Source: Voacanga thouarsii
Lineage: Eukaryota; Streptophyta; Magnoliopsida; Gentianales; Apocynaceae
Assembly: GCA_026120185.1 (NCBI GenBank)
Contig: JANUWF010000008.1
Location: 6,820,001-6,884,000, forward strand
DNA: 64,000 bases
Reading direction: 5' to 3'
The notes below the pieces were generated by a model. That model made no database searches. It worked only from the letters and a program-made list of their open reading frames with translations, and was not told the DNA's origin. How positions within the stretch are numbered: position 1 is the first letter of the stretch; each line of letters starts with the position of its first letter. Positions 43,246-57,479 of the stretch are shown here, piece by piece. A program made the position numbers and the translations under genes.

Positions 43246-46083
43246 TATAATAATCCAAAGTCCTAAAAGAAGATTATATGAAAATGAAATAGAATATAGC
43301 TCTCAAGCATTAAAACTTTCCACCTTGCTAAAATCTGATTTCCTTCAAAACCATGATGAAATAGTTTGAGAAATAATCTCAGCAAGTCCTACGAATACTC
43401 GCGTAATTTAAAGTTTCTTCATGATGTATGTGAATTCTAGAATAATTTCCAAGTATACATGATTGTTTTTCTTCAAGTAATTCCACGTGATTGTTTCTTG
43501 AGAGATCCATGTATTTTAAAATAAAGTGAAATATGGCATGCCATTGTCAGAAAAGATTCTCAAGATAATTTCAATTGTTAATACACAATGTCTTAAAGCC
43601 ATGAGCCTTTTGTAATTTTATTGGAAATTTGCATCATGAACCCTACATCATGATATTAGATCGGCGATCAGCCCATTGATTAAGATGCTCCTTCCTCTCT
43701 CACTCAAACATTCCGATCATCCCATATTCGGGCATCAGTCCCACTTGAAACTATATTGCTAGTTAAGGATTGGCCTAACTTTTAAGTACTAATGGCCTAT
43801 CTAAAAAGTGTCAATCTTTCAGAGGTGGGTACCTACTGGAAGATATCCCTAATCTAACAAAAGCTAGTACAAGAAGTCTAGCCCTTATTGAGTACCTAAC
43901 ACTTTCTATAAGCCTATTTAAGGATAATTCTGAAAGCAGACATTCCTATGTTATTAGCTCAAGTACTTTTTCACATTCAAATCTTTCATGAAAAGATCAT
44001 ACTTTAGGAGTCAAATATGTTATATAGTTCATGCATTGATTTTTGCAACCTTGTTCATGCATGATAATAAATCTATAGATTAAATATTATGAATAAACTA
44101 TGAAATTCAATGCATGGCTCCTACCTATTTATAATCATGTTCAGAAAATTTTCAAAAGTAGTTTATGCTTAAGATACTTTATGAATATAAGGACTTATAA
44201 AGTCTATAGAATCATTGATACAAAAGAAATAAGGACTTATCTATCAAACTTAAGTGACTATCTCAAGTCTAATAAGTTGCTCCTTAACCTTGGAAACCTT
44301 ACATGTCTACCAAGAAAATTAAGAAATTATGATTAAATACAATCCTAATTTATTTCAAAATAATGTACTGAACTTAGTTCTTCATTGCCACTTTAACATC
44401 TAAAATGCACTAATTGCAGACTCTTCAATTAATTGACCTAATAGAACTGTAAATAACAACCATGTACTCAATATTTATTCCTAAAGGCCTTCTTACATTT
44501 TTATACAAGCATATAACTCACTCATGTCGTAACTCATGCAAATAAATGAAACTTATAAATTATACACTTAAGAAGTCATGCTGTCTACCAATTTCTAGCA
44601 AGCATAGTCTAAGTTTTCTAAGGTAAATCACATATATAAACACAACCAAATAACCTCAAATTTTGTAGACACAAAATTAAACATGTTTAGGTTAGATTCA
44701 TGCCAAAATTTTTAGCAAATACAGTTATCTCACAGCTCATGTAATATCAATTTGGGAGCTTTCTGTCCTAAAATTTTAGATCAGATTTTCCCATAAGTTT
44801 CCAGTATCCTGGAACAAAACAACAGCTGGAAAATCACCATGAATTCCTCTTAAAATTATGAGCGGAAATGTACATACAGCTAGCTAAAAACAGATTGTAA
44901 AATAGTGGAAATTGGTGCCTCTAACACGCAAACATTATAGAGTTTCCAGAAATCAGTAGCTGAGTTTTCTAGCCATATTTTTCTCAAAAAAATCATTCTG
45001 TGATGATATATTAACATGCTACAAGTTTCCATTACAATACTTAATGGATTTCCTAAAGCATCAACATGTAAGAGTTACATAACATAAAATACGGAAAATT
45101 TCAGCAAACACACTAAAATGCACAACAATGACAATTAATTCATATCACATAATTTCATGAAATAAATGGCGCTCTAATGTTCCTAAGGGTTGGCCAAAAC
45201 CCACCCTATGCAAAGCTTATGATTGACCAAGCAATCTTCGCAAATCATGCTCATAATTTAACACAAAGGAAAATTCAAATTTCACGTTCTATTTACATAA
45301 AGAAAATTTAGATTCTTCCCTTAAGGTTTCCATAGAAAAATCATTCTTCGCATGAAGTACATCACAAAGGAATCAATCAAATAATATTCATATAGATTTC
45401 AAGCAGATAGCATTTCAAAATCATTCTTGAACTGAAAATTCTCTAACAAATGTAGGCATGCTCTCAGAAACACGAAAAAGGGAGAAATATGTGATCTTAG
45501 CTACCTTTCCTACAAGAGATCAAATAATTCAACCCTAAAAATTTAGCGACTTGATTCTTCCTCCAAGAACAATGATTATCCTTTGCGAACAATGAAAAAA
45601 AAATCAAAGGAACTAGGGAAGGAGAAAATGAGAGTCGAGAGTCTAAGGGAAGAAAAAGTGGTGTCTGTTATGTATATTAGAATAGAGCTTTCTCTATTGA
45701 CTAGGAGAGGCAATACTTTGTATTCTAGAGAGAAAATGGATTAGTGAAAGCTGAAGGATACACCAAGAATGATATAGAGAGTTTAGGATTAAGAGGGACT
45801 AGAATTTGTTTAAAAAAAGGAAGAGAAAATCATGAAGCTTAAAATTCCAAGAGTGTTGGCCAAATGCGTGAGAATTAGAAGTAAGATTACCAAAGTCTTT
45901 TGATAGATAATATAGGGTTTCAAGTTTGAAAAAATAATGACAACTTGATTAAGTTTTCAAAAGAGATTTTAGAGATATTAAGGTTAGGAGGTTTAGATTG
46001 TGTTTTCAAAATCAAAAGCATTTCGTGACAGTGGAAGAGTACAAAGTAGCAGCCAACAAAAGAATAAATAGGAAGATGAGAGT

Positions 46084-46134
<51 letters not shown>

Positions 46135-46640
46135 TTCATGATGATAGAATACTAGAGCATGACGGATAAATGAGAGAAAATGATAGAGAAAAGTATTTAT
46201 ACAAGGTCTCTATTGAATCACCTAGAACAAACAATGTTGTAGGAACTTTCAGAATTTTGAAAATGATGGCTAGATTGTGAGAAGTTGTAGAAGGTTTAAG
46301 ATTTAAACTCGCGAGGATAGAAGAAAGAAAATGATGGCTAAAGAGAGAAGGTTTACCAAGAAAATTTATAAATACCATAGAGTTTTAAGAGGATAGAGTT
46401 TATTAGAAGAGGAAATAAAATTTTAAACAATAGAGGAATATAAAGTGGCTGCTAGAAGGAAGAAGAAATCAAGAAAATTTCACTTATGATAATTGGAATT
46501 TAAAAAAAAAAAAATCCAGATTTTATTTATCTTACCCCAACAATAAATCTAGTCAAACTATTTTACCTTAATTTCACCATTAGGGCCTAAGTTCAAAAAT
46601 AAAATTTCATGTGTTCCCTTCAAAACACTACAAGCGTATT
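43246..46640 (-). repeat. Minus-strand LTR F5 (piece 2)
   Basis: Read on the minus strand, the order of F blocks is kept: the palindrome position at 43888-43899 (decayed to TTAGGTACTCAA), a diverged conserved block (43655-43900), and the second hairpin TGAGA...TCTCA at 43367-43381. The terminal block lies beyond F4 at 39262-39417. The upstream (higher-coordinate) part resembles the leader-like region of other copies, but no 5' terminus or target duplication was found, so the right boundary is a guess. Confidence 0.5.
46088..46130 (+). repeat. (TG)n microsatellite
   Basis: About 21 TG units. Confidence 0.97.
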
Positions 46641-46824
46641 CTCACACATAGTCACAAAAATTTAAACATTATTCTCACATAAAATTATATGCACAAATAA
46701 TAACCATAAAACACACCTATTCACAACAAAGGCACATTTCCATATATAATGTTCTATAAAGGCATGCCACTTACTATTTTTAGGTATGATAGAAGTGAGG
46801 CATTGCAGCGTGCATATGTGTGCG

Positions 46825-46868
46825 TGATGAGAAAGAGAGAGAGAGAGAGAGAGAGTGTGTGTGTGTGT
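46825..46868 (+). repeat. Compound (GA)n(GT)n microsatellite
   Basis: GA units pass into GT units. The leucine/serine-rich frames here are repeat artefacts. Confidence 0.95.
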
Positions 46869-47907
46869 ATAGCTCAATTATTTGATCATTATTTTCAAAA
46901 TTTAAATTGATCATTTGAGATTTTTTCAAAATTGATCTTATCCATTCTTCTATATGCACCCATATTCCTAATGAGCATTTTAATAAAGGAAAATGGCTTA
47001 ACTTTCCAAAACCTACATAAATTTGCAAAGCAAGTTACATTCTAAAATGAGCTAACTATATGTTATCAAATTCTCATTACAATGATAAGATCATCTGAAT
47101 CAAATATCATGGGTAAATTTTCTTATAGTATCACAATATTGTTCATATAAAACATCACTAGGCTATACTGGTGTTTTTCTTGATTGGAATACTTTTATCC
47201 TTTTCAAATATTTCTTTTACCATTAAATACAAATTATGCATGTGTATGTTAATCTCTCTTGCTTGTAACACTTATGGTCATATGTATTATATAGTTAATC
47301 ATTTATCTTTATGTGTGAGTACAAAAATGCATATAGTTCTTATTGCACATAAGAAAAGAGTTCAAAATAAACTATCAATTGATGACTCAAATTTTATAAA
47401 ATAAGAGAATGAAACATATAACATGTCTTTTATTTACATAAATATTTCAACTTTATTGTATATTTTCTAATATAAAAGAAATATTTCACAAATAGCATTG
47501 AAATATTAGACAAAGATTTTCCAAATAGCAACAAAAGAAAAACATATATGTAGGCATAGATAATTTCTAAAACCTAATTTGCAATCTTATTTCAATTAAT
47601 CTAATTACAATAATAATCTTCCTCTGGGGACACATTATTATTAATGAATTAATTGGTATCATTATTCAATTATTTAATTTATGTGATTGAAATTTTACTT
47701 TTATATTATAAACCAAGATGCTATGTCTACTTTTTGATATATTCATTATAATGACAATCAAGAATGTTTAGCTAAACAATCAACTTGATTTAATATTCAC
47801 ATATTAATATCTGTATATGTATACAACAAAAGAGGTGCACAGTATTTGTTTTAATAATTAATCACTACATTTTTATGTGATTAAAAATCCTTAATACAAG
47901 ATGTTAT
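46869..47907. other. AT-rich spacer
   Basis: No gene or transposon boundary recognised. Confidence 0.45.
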
Positions 47908-48581
47908 TGTAACATTCTACAATAATAGGGCTCGAATGATTGCGGATATTACCCTGTTTAGATGACAAGGGGTCTTTATAATATTACAATACTTCCAGAA
48001 TAATACATCAAATCCTAAAGTAAGATAACATCACAATTTAATAGTTATCTTAAATATCCAACTCAATCCTCAACAACGTCTATAGAGTAAATATTCGGAA
48101 CACAAAATATCAAAGCCAAAACATAATTTCTATATCCCTCATTTAGTCTAATTTCTAAACATAATCTCCCGCAAGCATGAATTAAAACATGTGAGATAAA
48201 ATCTTGGTATGTCTCATGTGTGATTTGTGTATAATTTTAATAAACATTTTCATGATGCATGATCATTTATCAAAACAGATATGGAGTACTAAAATTTCAT
48301 GTTTCCAACAATTAATACACATGATATTTCACAGGAAATTTAAATGACCAAAATACATACATCATTTAATTTAATTTTGGGAAAATAGATTTTTTTTTCT
48401 CAAGAACATAGTTTAATCACATCAATCACATCACCCATATTGAGCTTTATCATCAAGATCACAACATACGATCTAAACATAACAACATATATTTTGAAAT
48501 CCACGTTTCGAATATCACATATCAAAATTGAAGTTACACATTGCGATCTCATAGCACCTGTTGATAGGATCTTGTCCTATC

Positions 48582-48645
<64 letters not shown>
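48582..48645 (+). repeat. (AAT)n microsatellite, about 21 units
   Basis: Uninterrupted AAT repeats inside F6. Confidence 0.96.
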
Positions 48646-48646
<1 letters not shown>

Positions 48647-49322
48647 CCGAAAGGATCTTAGTCCCATCGACAACAATACCACCCTAGGATTTCAATCATA
48701 TGAACATGATAATATATAAATATATGACAAACCCAGTGCATTCACCACAATTAATCATACAGTAACTATCGTCATGGTTGGCCCTATGACTCGGATATCC
48801 TACGTTCGACCTTTATTTTCCCCAATGGAAAATGTATTGCTAGTTAAAGATGACTAAACATCAAACATTGATATCCACTGAAGAAAGATACTACTACTCG
48901 GAGGAGGTCTCAAACCGGATAGCGTTCTCAAACCCGCACATGCTAATATAATGCAAAATCCTTTTGAATGCTCAAGAATCACAGACATGATACAAAGCCT
49001 TATGAATAGATCAGTTCAATGCTTTTTAAAAAAATAAGCTCAATACCTTTAAAAATATTTCACAAACATTCTAGAAAATATTCAATATACAAAGGACTCC
49101 AAAGTTTAAACAATATATTCCATAGATTCCAAATGCTCATTTATGCATGATAATTTGCAATTCTAAATGCTCAATAAAATAATGCAAACTTTTATACTTA
49201 ACATATTATGTACATATATAATTTCTCAACAATGAAGCATATTTAAATATTTTATAATTAATAATTCACTATTTGTTTTATAATATAGCAACATGCTCAC
49301 AATATATAACTTCTATACAAGA

Positions 49323-49325
<3 letters not shown>

Positions 49326-49360
<35 letters not shown>
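49326..49360 (+). repeat. (AC)n microsatellite at an insertion boundary
   Basis: About 17 AC units end one base before the LTR at 49362. The right flank of the same element (63484 onwards) is also AC-rich (GACACACACAAAAAC). Confidence 0.95.
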
Positions 49361-49361
<1 letters not shown>

Positions 49362-52300
49362 TGTAGCACCCTACCTTTCCATAGCGTAGCGGGCCTTCAT
49401 TTTTGTTGGATGTCGTCTCGTCCAGTTGCTCAAACAAGGGATCTTTATAACAAACTTCATCTAATATGCAATGAATTTTTTTTTTCCAAAATATTTTCAT
49501 GAACATAGAAAGTACATAGTGTCTAACATCTAATACATACACTCAAGGATACGATAGGTCCAATAAGTAGCATGAGCCACTGGGAGTCCACTGAGCTTCC
49601 ACTGCGCCTCTAATCCTAAAAATTTCAAAGAGAAATAGCACATGTGTGAGTGTAAGGCTTAGTGAGTCCTGTGTGTGCTAGTGTTTTTCCATTAAAAATA
49701 GCTCATGAAGAATGATTCCAAAAATATTGCCAAAATAATGTATTTCGACTTAATGAAACATGTAGTTAACGATTAATCCAAATTCCACAGAAGATATGTA
49801 AAATAACCCAGCAATCATTTCCTAGAAGGTAGAAACTATAATTCATGTACTCCTTCTAGAATTTAACTTGCAAGATTTCATAAATAAAATATACCAGTTT
49901 AGGAATCCTTGTATGAAAACATATTAATTCGAGAATTTTAGGAATTCTGGTATGAAACGTGCTAATTCAAGTATTCAAGAATTTTTGCATAAAAATTCAT
50001 TAATTTAGGAATTCAAGAATGCTTGTATAAAACGTAATAATTCGGATATTCACGAATTCAGGGATTCTTGTATAACATTCAAGTATACAGGAATTATCGA
50101 ATTCAGGTGTAAAATTCAAGTATTCAGGAATTCAGGTATTTAGAATTGCGCACTTGCGCTTGTTATTTAGGAATTCAAGTGTGTGACCTACTTAGGCTAG
50201 TTATTCAAGAATTGTGGCCCACTTAGACCGGTTATTTAGGAGTTGTAGCCCACTTAGGCCGGTTATTCAGGAGTTGTGGCCCAGTTATTCAGGAATTCAG
50301 AATTTTAAACAAATAGTAAAACATGCTCAAGAATTCAAGATTCATATTTCTTAGTATGTTTTCAAATTCAAGTAGAAGACTTGTACTTGAATATATCAGG
50401 AAAACATTATCCTCATCAGGAAAGTATTTTATTAAAATCCAGAGTTGCAGTCTGAGGGAGTCACATGAGATGTCTCATATCCATCATATCAAGAAATCAA
50501 ACATTTGATAATGCTCTCAAGTTCAAGTGTAATATCCATATCATGATATACCAGAAAGGAGTTTAACCATATCAGGAAAACACTTTAGCAACGGGAGTTT
50601 AGAATTAAAAGGACTCACAATATCCATTATTCATGAAACTAATGGATAAACACATTCATATTCAAGTATTTTTTTTTTTAAAAAAATACTAACTAAAACG
50701 GGATTTGTAAACTAGAGGGACTCACCTTATATCCTATCTCTTACCTATATAAATGATCCTCAATTTCGTCACGAAGTCTTTAAGGTAAACAACCTACATC
50801 TATAATCAATCCATATTTCATTTAACTTATTAATGTCTCCAAAGAATATAGAGATATTATCAAATAAGTAAGGCCAACGGAATGACTGAATTCCTTATTC
50901 TTCCATTTTTTTGCTCAACATGATATGAATACTTGAGATGACCAAAGATTCACTTATCTATTTCTTCATTTCATTCCTCAAATAAGTATGTAAAACTTTC
51001 ACTTGCTTCTTTGACCCTTCATATATCCAATAATACACATGGGATCAATATATGAATTTATTCTTCATGAACCAAATTTCTGCATTTCCTCCTTCTTGGC
51101 ACACTTGTTTGTTTATATCATAACTTTTGATTCACAAGTCCAATTAATGTCAAACTAGTTCCAAAATGTCCCCAAGACATTCATTTATGATTTTCAACTC
51201 ATGGAATACCAATTTCCTTCGCCATTTCATTCAGTTTTAATCATACACTCACAGCTTCTTCATCCCGTCACTGAACTGGCAACCCTTGGTATTTATACCA
51301 TACATTTCTATTTACAAGTCCAAATCATGTCAAATTAGTCTCAAAACGATCCTAAGACACTTCACTACAAGTTTCTGGCCGTGGGATTCTAGAATATTTG
51401 ACCATTTTTTTCAGTTTAATGGTTCTTCAAGTCAGCTCAGAAATTACACAAACAGAATTTCTGTTTGTTTCTTTATTTTTTTTCATACCATTAGTTCTCT
51501 TTTCTTTCCCATACAACATACAAGCTTTCTAATCATTTTAATGTCTTCTTTCTCATCTATACATCACATAATTCTTTGATTTTCAGACACAAGTGACTTA
51601 GTACTTTCACTTGTAAACAAGGTTTCATTTTCTTCAGCAATTAAGCCATTTGCTATCTTATTTCCTTCTTCCATCTTTGCAGTCATGAACAACTCTTTAA
51701 ACCATCTTCAAAACACCTTCAAACATCATATAAAACACCGCATGCATGCCTTCAAATGCACCGCCATACACAGCACACCCAACAGCCCCAAACATAGATA
51801 TTTTCCAAACATAAATCAGAATTCACATGATTTTTCTCATAAAATTATCACCAAAATAATCCTTGTAACTTATTCTACAACTTTAATTCATGAAGTACAA
51901 GCATTTACCTTGTTTGTTGAATTGCCCAAGCTTGAAATGCCTCTAATCTCCTTCTCTTCTCCTTTAGAAACTCTTTCTCTCACATTTTTCTTTTTCTTCC
52001 TATTTTTCCTTCCTTCTTCTTTTCTTTCTCCTTTATTTTCTTTTTATTCTTGTGGTTGCCAGTTTCCTAGCTGTTTTACAGCTCTCCCACTGCCATTCAT
52101 GGTGACAAAAAAGTCACGTGATCAACTATTTAATTGGTTGGTCAAAAGCTTCTATCAAAAGCTGTTCAAAATCTTACTAAATAAGCTTTATGAAAAATGC
52201 TTGTAAAATTCATTTCAACCAATCAAATAAAAACATTTGGTCTCATCATCCAATCAATAAATAGCACCTAATCTCAATAGCCAATCTTGAAATGTCACTT

Positions 52301-52821
52301 GTCCTCTTTTGACAAAACTACCATTTTTCTCAAGAAATACTAAAATTTGGACCAATATACATTTCAATCGGAAAAACTTTTATTTCACCAATGGAATCTA
52401 CAAATTTTACTGAGTTCAATGGTGGGAGTCAAAATAATCAAAATTTTTTTTTTCTCAATCCTCTTCAATTTGCAGTAAAAATCCTATTCGTAGTTGAAAT
52501 TACGATAATACTCCTGAAAATTCAAATTATATCATAATGTTCGTCTCATCGTGCTGATCAACTTTTGTTCTAGACTTATATCCAAATTCTCACATTTTAC
52601 AATGTAGTCACCAATGGAAGTAAAAAGGTATGGGTAGAATAATCTTAGAATTTCATCTGGATCCCTATAATTTTAAAATTTCAATAGTGCCCCTAAATAT
52701 TTTTATCACATCAAAATGTTCATCTCATTATACTTATCATTTCTTGTTTTGATCACTTAAACAAATTTTCATTCTGTACAAAGTAGTAGCTATTTAAAGT
52801 ACAAAAGTGAGGGTTATTACA
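49362..52821 (-). repeat. 3' LTR of the large gypsy element
   Basis: On the minus strand it starts TGTAATAACCCTCACTTTTG and ends GGTAGGGTGCTACA. Just upstream of it, at 52822-52840, the minus strand reads GAAGGAGAGGAGAC, the polypurine tract. Open frames inside (for example 51685-52206 on the plus strand) are antisense and carry no domain. It contains a tandem minisatellite at about 50160-50300. Confidence 0.85.
50160..50300 (-). repeat. About 31-bp minisatellite in the 3' LTR
   Basis: Four degenerate units of the form GTTATTCAGGAATTGTGG followed by CCCACTTAGGCCG (plus strand). The upstream stretch (49860-50150) also has irregular GGAATTCAGG repeats. Confidence 0.8.
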
Positions 52822-52839
52822 GTCTCCTCTCCTTCAAAA

Positions 52840-53940
52840 AATTTTGTCCTCAAAATTTAGCGTGTCTTGATTTTGTCAAATATCTACATCCAATTCCTTT
52901 GCAACATCTATTTTGCCCTTGCTCGTGGCTACTACACGCATTTTGATAGGCTTTTCATTTCTCTTTTACTTTCCTAGATTGAGTCTTTCTTAGGTAGGTG
53001 GTGCATTTTCCAATTTCTTGACATATGAGCAGATAGCTAAACTATCTCCCACTTTTCTATAATGGTAACATGCCCTAAGTCATTTCCTACATTCTTCATA
53101 AGCATGTCCAATTCTTTGACAATAATTGCACTGTTGAGACTCTACTTTTTCTAGAATTGGTCATTCCTTCCTTTAGTGTTTCTGCTTATTTAATTGACTA
53201 GATTATGCTCCTCTCTTACGATCTTGTCTAGCTTGATTTAAATCTTCCATCTCCAATTGAGATGCCATTTCCACAACTGCACTATATCTTGTTGGGGCCA
53301 TGGCAATTAATGTGCGTTTTCACTCGAATCGCAATCCTTTTATAATCGTTGAGCCTGATCTAACTCTATTTGCACTAATAGAGGACAATACTTTGAAAGT
53401 AGAGTAAATTCAACGGCATATTTTCCAACCGTCCTTTCTGCTTGTTCAAAAATTTGAATTCTTCTTCTTTCCTTTCTACTACCCAATAAGGTATATATTC
53501 ATTCTTTAATTCTTCTAAGAATTCTTTTCAAATCTAATCTTTTCTTCCTTAACCACCAGTCTTGAGTAGGTCCTTGAAGTCTAAATACAATGCATTGGAA
53601 TTTTTTCTACTAAGAATAGTCTAAAATTGCAAATATATCATCGATCTGATCTATCCAGGACTCAGCTTCTTGTTCCTGATTTGCTTGTCCATAAAATTGA
53701 GGGGGATTGAACTTTATAAGTTGTTCTAATGCCCTATCCATTTCCTCCTTAGGATGTTGGTTTCCTTGGGTTGGAGTTTCAATTATAATATTGAAGTACT
53801 GCTATAATATTTTTTAGTACTTGTGTCATCTCATTTTCCTGTGGTTGTGTTTCCATTTCGGATATAGTATTTCTAGTTATATCAACCGTGTTTTCTTTAG
53901 CTTGGTCTCCAGCATTACCACGGGTAACTTTTCGCCGCAT
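52840..53940 (-). pseudogene. Gypsy (chromovirus-type) gag, decayed
   Basis: The minus strand opens with ATG at 53938-53940 (MRRKVTRGNAGDQAKENTV). Downstream frames give a gag core: FNPPQFYGQANQEQEAESWI, CIVFRLQGPTQDWW-like text, FEQAERTVGKYAVEFTLLSKY and QLEMEDLNQARQDRKRG. A CX2CX4HX4C zinc knuckle reads CNYCQRIGHAYEEC (about 53100-53142). These are the landmarks of plant chromovirus gag. Several stops and shifts are present. The text then jumps to the element end near 52850, which reads NFEDKIF, a motif seen at the end of gypsy polyproteins, so pol has been deleted between. Confidence 0.82.
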
Positions 53941-54542
53941 ATCTCCTTTTTAAATTTACTCTATGAAATGCTAAGTAGGCATATACATCTCAATACTGTC
54001 TATACATATAGCATAAAATAGATTCTATTTAGCATATGCAAACATGTATTTCTTGTGAAATTCTCATATTCTTTCGTGCTGATAATATACATATATCATT
54101 CTCGTATGATTTGTAGTTAAATATACTATATTTGTACTATTTTGCACATAAATCCTACTTTTATTTCTATAATTTACTCCAAATTATTTCTTCTCAACTT
54201 CTACAATTACTTCCTAGGGGTCACCCATCCTTAGATTTCTCTAGCCCAGGCACGTTTAACTTCAAATATCTAATGGAATTCTGGTACGTGCACAATTCAT
54301 ATCGCACTATACACACAAGGCCTTTAAGTGTTCAACCTCCTTTATTCATCATCTCACTATTATTGTTCCCAAAATTGGAAGTTCAAAATTAGTAAATACT
54401 TCTCTAGATAGATCAAATATAAGGCCTCCCTAACCTTAAACCTTTTACTATTGTTTGAGTTCGTGATCATAGACCTCTTTTTTGAAGATATTGGAATTGT
54501 CTCAAATCACTATTCCTCTGGCTCATCAGAAAAAATTATGCC
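53941..54542 (-). other. Leader of the large gypsy element, left of the copia insertion
   Basis: AT-rich non-coding sequence between gag and the copia target duplication. The rest of the leader lies at 59846-60015. Confidence 0.55.
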
Positions 54543-54547
54543 AATTT

Positions 54548-54825
54548 TGTAGAAAAATATAGCTAAAGGGTGTATTTTAAGAAAGTAATGCTGTAAATAT
54601 TGTAACACTAGAATTAGAGAAGTTTGACCCTTAAATTAGGAGACTTTGTAATCAGTGATTAGGAGATTTTGTGGGCAGTAATTAGGGGATTGATTAAGAG
54701 ATTTTTTGAATCAATTTGTTAAGGCAGTTGTCATATTTGTTCCTTAGACAGTTTGTATATAATCAACTTATTGTAATATTTAAAGAATATATGAAAAGAG
54801 ATTATTCTCTCTCAATTTCTTAACA
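54548..54825 (+). repeat. 5' LTR of the nested copia
   Basis: 278 bp, TGTAGAAAAATA ... TTTCTTAACA. Contains TGTATATAATC, a probable TATA region, about 90 bp from the end. Confidence 0.92.
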
Positions 54826-55079
54826 TGGTATTAGAGCTGTTCATCTTGGACTGCTTCTGACTTTTCTGCTTGCGCCTACCCTTTGCTTCTTCTTCTGCCG
54901 ACCGGCCTTAATTGCTGATGGTGTTTCTTGCATTCTAATTCATACGACCAGTCCGCCTTAATTTTTGGTATTTCTCCTCTATTTTTCTTTCTCGTAGGTG
55001 CTATATAGCCGGTCTTTATTGCTGGTATTGTTTCTAATTGTTTTGATATTGATTTGTATTGAGTAGCATATTAGAGATT

Positions 55080-56000
55080 ATGGAGACCACTACAACCCAA
55101 TCGAAGGAGGTAGTTTGTTTATAGTAGCCTGGAGAGTTGCAACAGCATACAAATTGAACATGTTTTTTTTTTTTTATATGGTCCTAATTAGTCCGGACCA
55201 TTTTGAAAGGCAAAGGAAAAATCAGCCATCTTATGGGTACAGGTCCGAAGTCCAGTAATCTGAACTTTGAAGTATGGGAGAAAAAGGACTCAATGATTAT
55301 GGCATGGCTATGGGGATCCATGACCCCAAAAATCAGTGATATATACATGTTTTTGAACACTATCTAAGACGTATGGGATGCGATTCAACTAACATACTTA
55401 AAGGCAAAAGACGCCGCTCAGGTGTATGAGGTAAAGGTCAAAATGACGGCAGTAAGTTAAGGGAATAAGACAGTCATAGAGTACACCAATCAATTAAGTG
55501 CTTTGTGGCAAGAGTTAGACTAATATAGAGTCATAAAGACAAAGTGTCCAGATGACGCTGCTATTTTAAAGAATTTCATTGAACAGGATGGAGTCTATAA
55601 TTTTCTTGTTGGGTTAAATCCAGAATTCGATCAGGTGCGTGTTCAGATTCTCGAGAAATCAGAAGTCCCATGCTTTAATGAGGTCGTAGCCATAGTTTGA
55701 GGAGAGAAAAGTAGGCGAAGTCTAATGCTGGAGCCATAAGTTTCAATCAACTCAGTAATTTTTGCAAGTAATGAAAATAAGCTACATATATCCATTGAAA
55801 AGAAGTTTGTTGGTGATGAAAGAAAATCAGTTCTTGACATGATGACAGGAGGCTCTAGAACTCAAGACCGAGATAAGTTATGGTGCACATATTGCAAGAA
55901 GAAGTGGCACACTCGTGAGCATTGTTGGAAGCTTCATGGGAAGCCACTTAGCTAAGAATGGAATAAAACGGGGGACATTCTAAAAGTAGACAAGCCAATG
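55080..56000 (+). pseudogene. Nested copia gag, many stops
   Basis: An ATG at 55080 opens METTTTQSKEV and is stopped soon after. Gag text continues through several frames, with NFEVWEKKDSMIMAWLW-like and VWDAIQLTYLKAKDAAQVYE blocks. A zinc knuckle CX2CX4HX4C reads CTYCKKKWHTREHC (55884-55925), followed by WKLHGKP. No intact frame. Confidence 0.85.
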
Positions 56001-56002
56001 TA

Positions 56003-57470
56003 GTGGCTAACCAAATTACTAAGCCACCAAAGTTAGAAATTACTAGTCTCAACCAAGATGAATTGGAAAGGGTGAGAGCACTCATCAGCAGTCTAGAAAA
56101 ACCCTCAGGTACTTGTTTTGTGGCATATTCAGGTAAGTTTTCACTTTTCATTGGATTAAATGTTTTGGATACAACCTTTTTCACCTCTTGGATAATGGAT
56201 TTAGGAACTACCGACCATATAACCTATTCACCAAATATATTTACCACCTATTCCCTGTACCGGAATAGTAGAACAATAGCCACTATAGATGGTTCTTTGA
56301 CCATTGTGGTAGGAATTGAAAGTGTCTAAATTAACCCATTGTTAATCTTGAAAAATGTTTTCTATGTCCCTAAGCTAGCTACTAATCTGATATCTATCCA
56401 AAAACTTGCCCATGACTTACAATGTATGTTGATTTTTCATCATAATGGTTATGTATTTCAGGAAAAGAGTTTCGGGACGATAATTGGACATGCTAGAGAA
56501 CGGGGTGGCCTCTACTTCCTTGAAGTAAGTCAACTAACTATCACCAAGGGTAAACAGTTAGTATTATTTGTTTCCGAGTCTTTGTCATCCAATAAGGAGA
56601 AAATTCGGCTCCATCCTCGCTGACTTGGACATCATCATTTCGAGTTATAAAACTCTTGCTTCCATCTTTATTTCAACATTTAGATATTGAGTCTTTTCAT
56701 TGTGAAAAATGTGAAATTGCCAAAAACAAACGTGTACCCTTTCTAGTAAGCAATAACAGAAGTTTCATTCATTTTCATTTAATCCATAATGATGTATGAG
56801 ATCCATCTACTATTGCTAATATCTCTGGGGTGTGATGGTTTGTTTCCTTTATTGATGATTGCACTTGAGTTTGTTGGGTTTTTCTTCTTAAACAAAAATC
56901 TGATATCAGTATTATTTTTTCAAATTTCTACTCCATGATTAAAAATCAGTTTGGAGTAACCATCAAGAGAGTTAGGTCTGACAATGCATGAGACTATTTC
57001 AATCAAACTCTCAATCCATATTTTCAAAAGGAAGGGATAATCCATAAGTCATCTTGTGTGAATACCCCATAGAAAAATGGAGTTGCAGAGAGGAAAAATG
57101 GAGATCTCCTTGAAAAAACTTGAGTATTCTTATTTGAACATCATGTCCTTAAAACCTTTTGGGGGGAGGCTGTTCTTACAACAACACATCTCATAAACCG
57201 ATTGCCATCTAGAGTTCTCGGATTTCAGAGTCCAATGGATGTATTGTCCACCTTCTATCCTAACTTCTACACTACAAATAATCTTGTTTCTAGAGTATTT
57301 GGATGTACATCCTTTGTACATGTTCACTGTCACAATCGAGGAAAATTGGATCCTAGAGCTATAAAATGTGTATTTATGGGATATTTGTTAACCCAAAAAG
57401 GATAAAAGTGCTATCATCCACCGTCTCGAAAATTCTTTGTTTCTATGGATGTTACTTTCCATAAACGTGA
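56003..57470 (+). pseudogene. Nested copia protease and integrase, broken
   Basis: The protease motif reads SWIMDLGTTDHIT (about 56189-56227), with D-L-G in place of D-S-G. VFYVPKLATNLISIQKLAHD follows. Integrase pieces include FHCEKCEIAKNKR (zinc-binding cysteines), RVRSDNA-like text with the second aspartate, NGVAERKNG with the glutamate region, then FWGEAVLTTTHLINRLPSRV and VFGCTSFVHVH. They are spread over frames with in-frame TGA and TAG codons. Confidence 0.85.
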
Positions 57471-57479
57471 ATCTTATTT

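Larger units (their letters stand above)
47908..49361 (-). repeat. Minus-strand LTR F6 (piece 1)
   Basis: On the minus strand the 3' end reads TATAAAGACCCCTTGTCATC ... AGAATGTTACA, the F terminal block, with TG...CA-type end at 47908. A diverged conserved block with AACTAGCAATACA lies at about 48780-48860. A (AAT)n array of about 21 units interrupts it at 48582-48645. It stops abruptly at 49361, where the large right-hand element begins, and probably resumes at 63484. Confidence 0.6.

Noticed and set aside
51286..52206. Plus-strand frames of 97 and 173 codons (also 62315-62608)
   Set aside because: They lie antisense in the two LTRs of the gypsy element. The frame is longer in one LTR than the other, and they have no recognisable domain.
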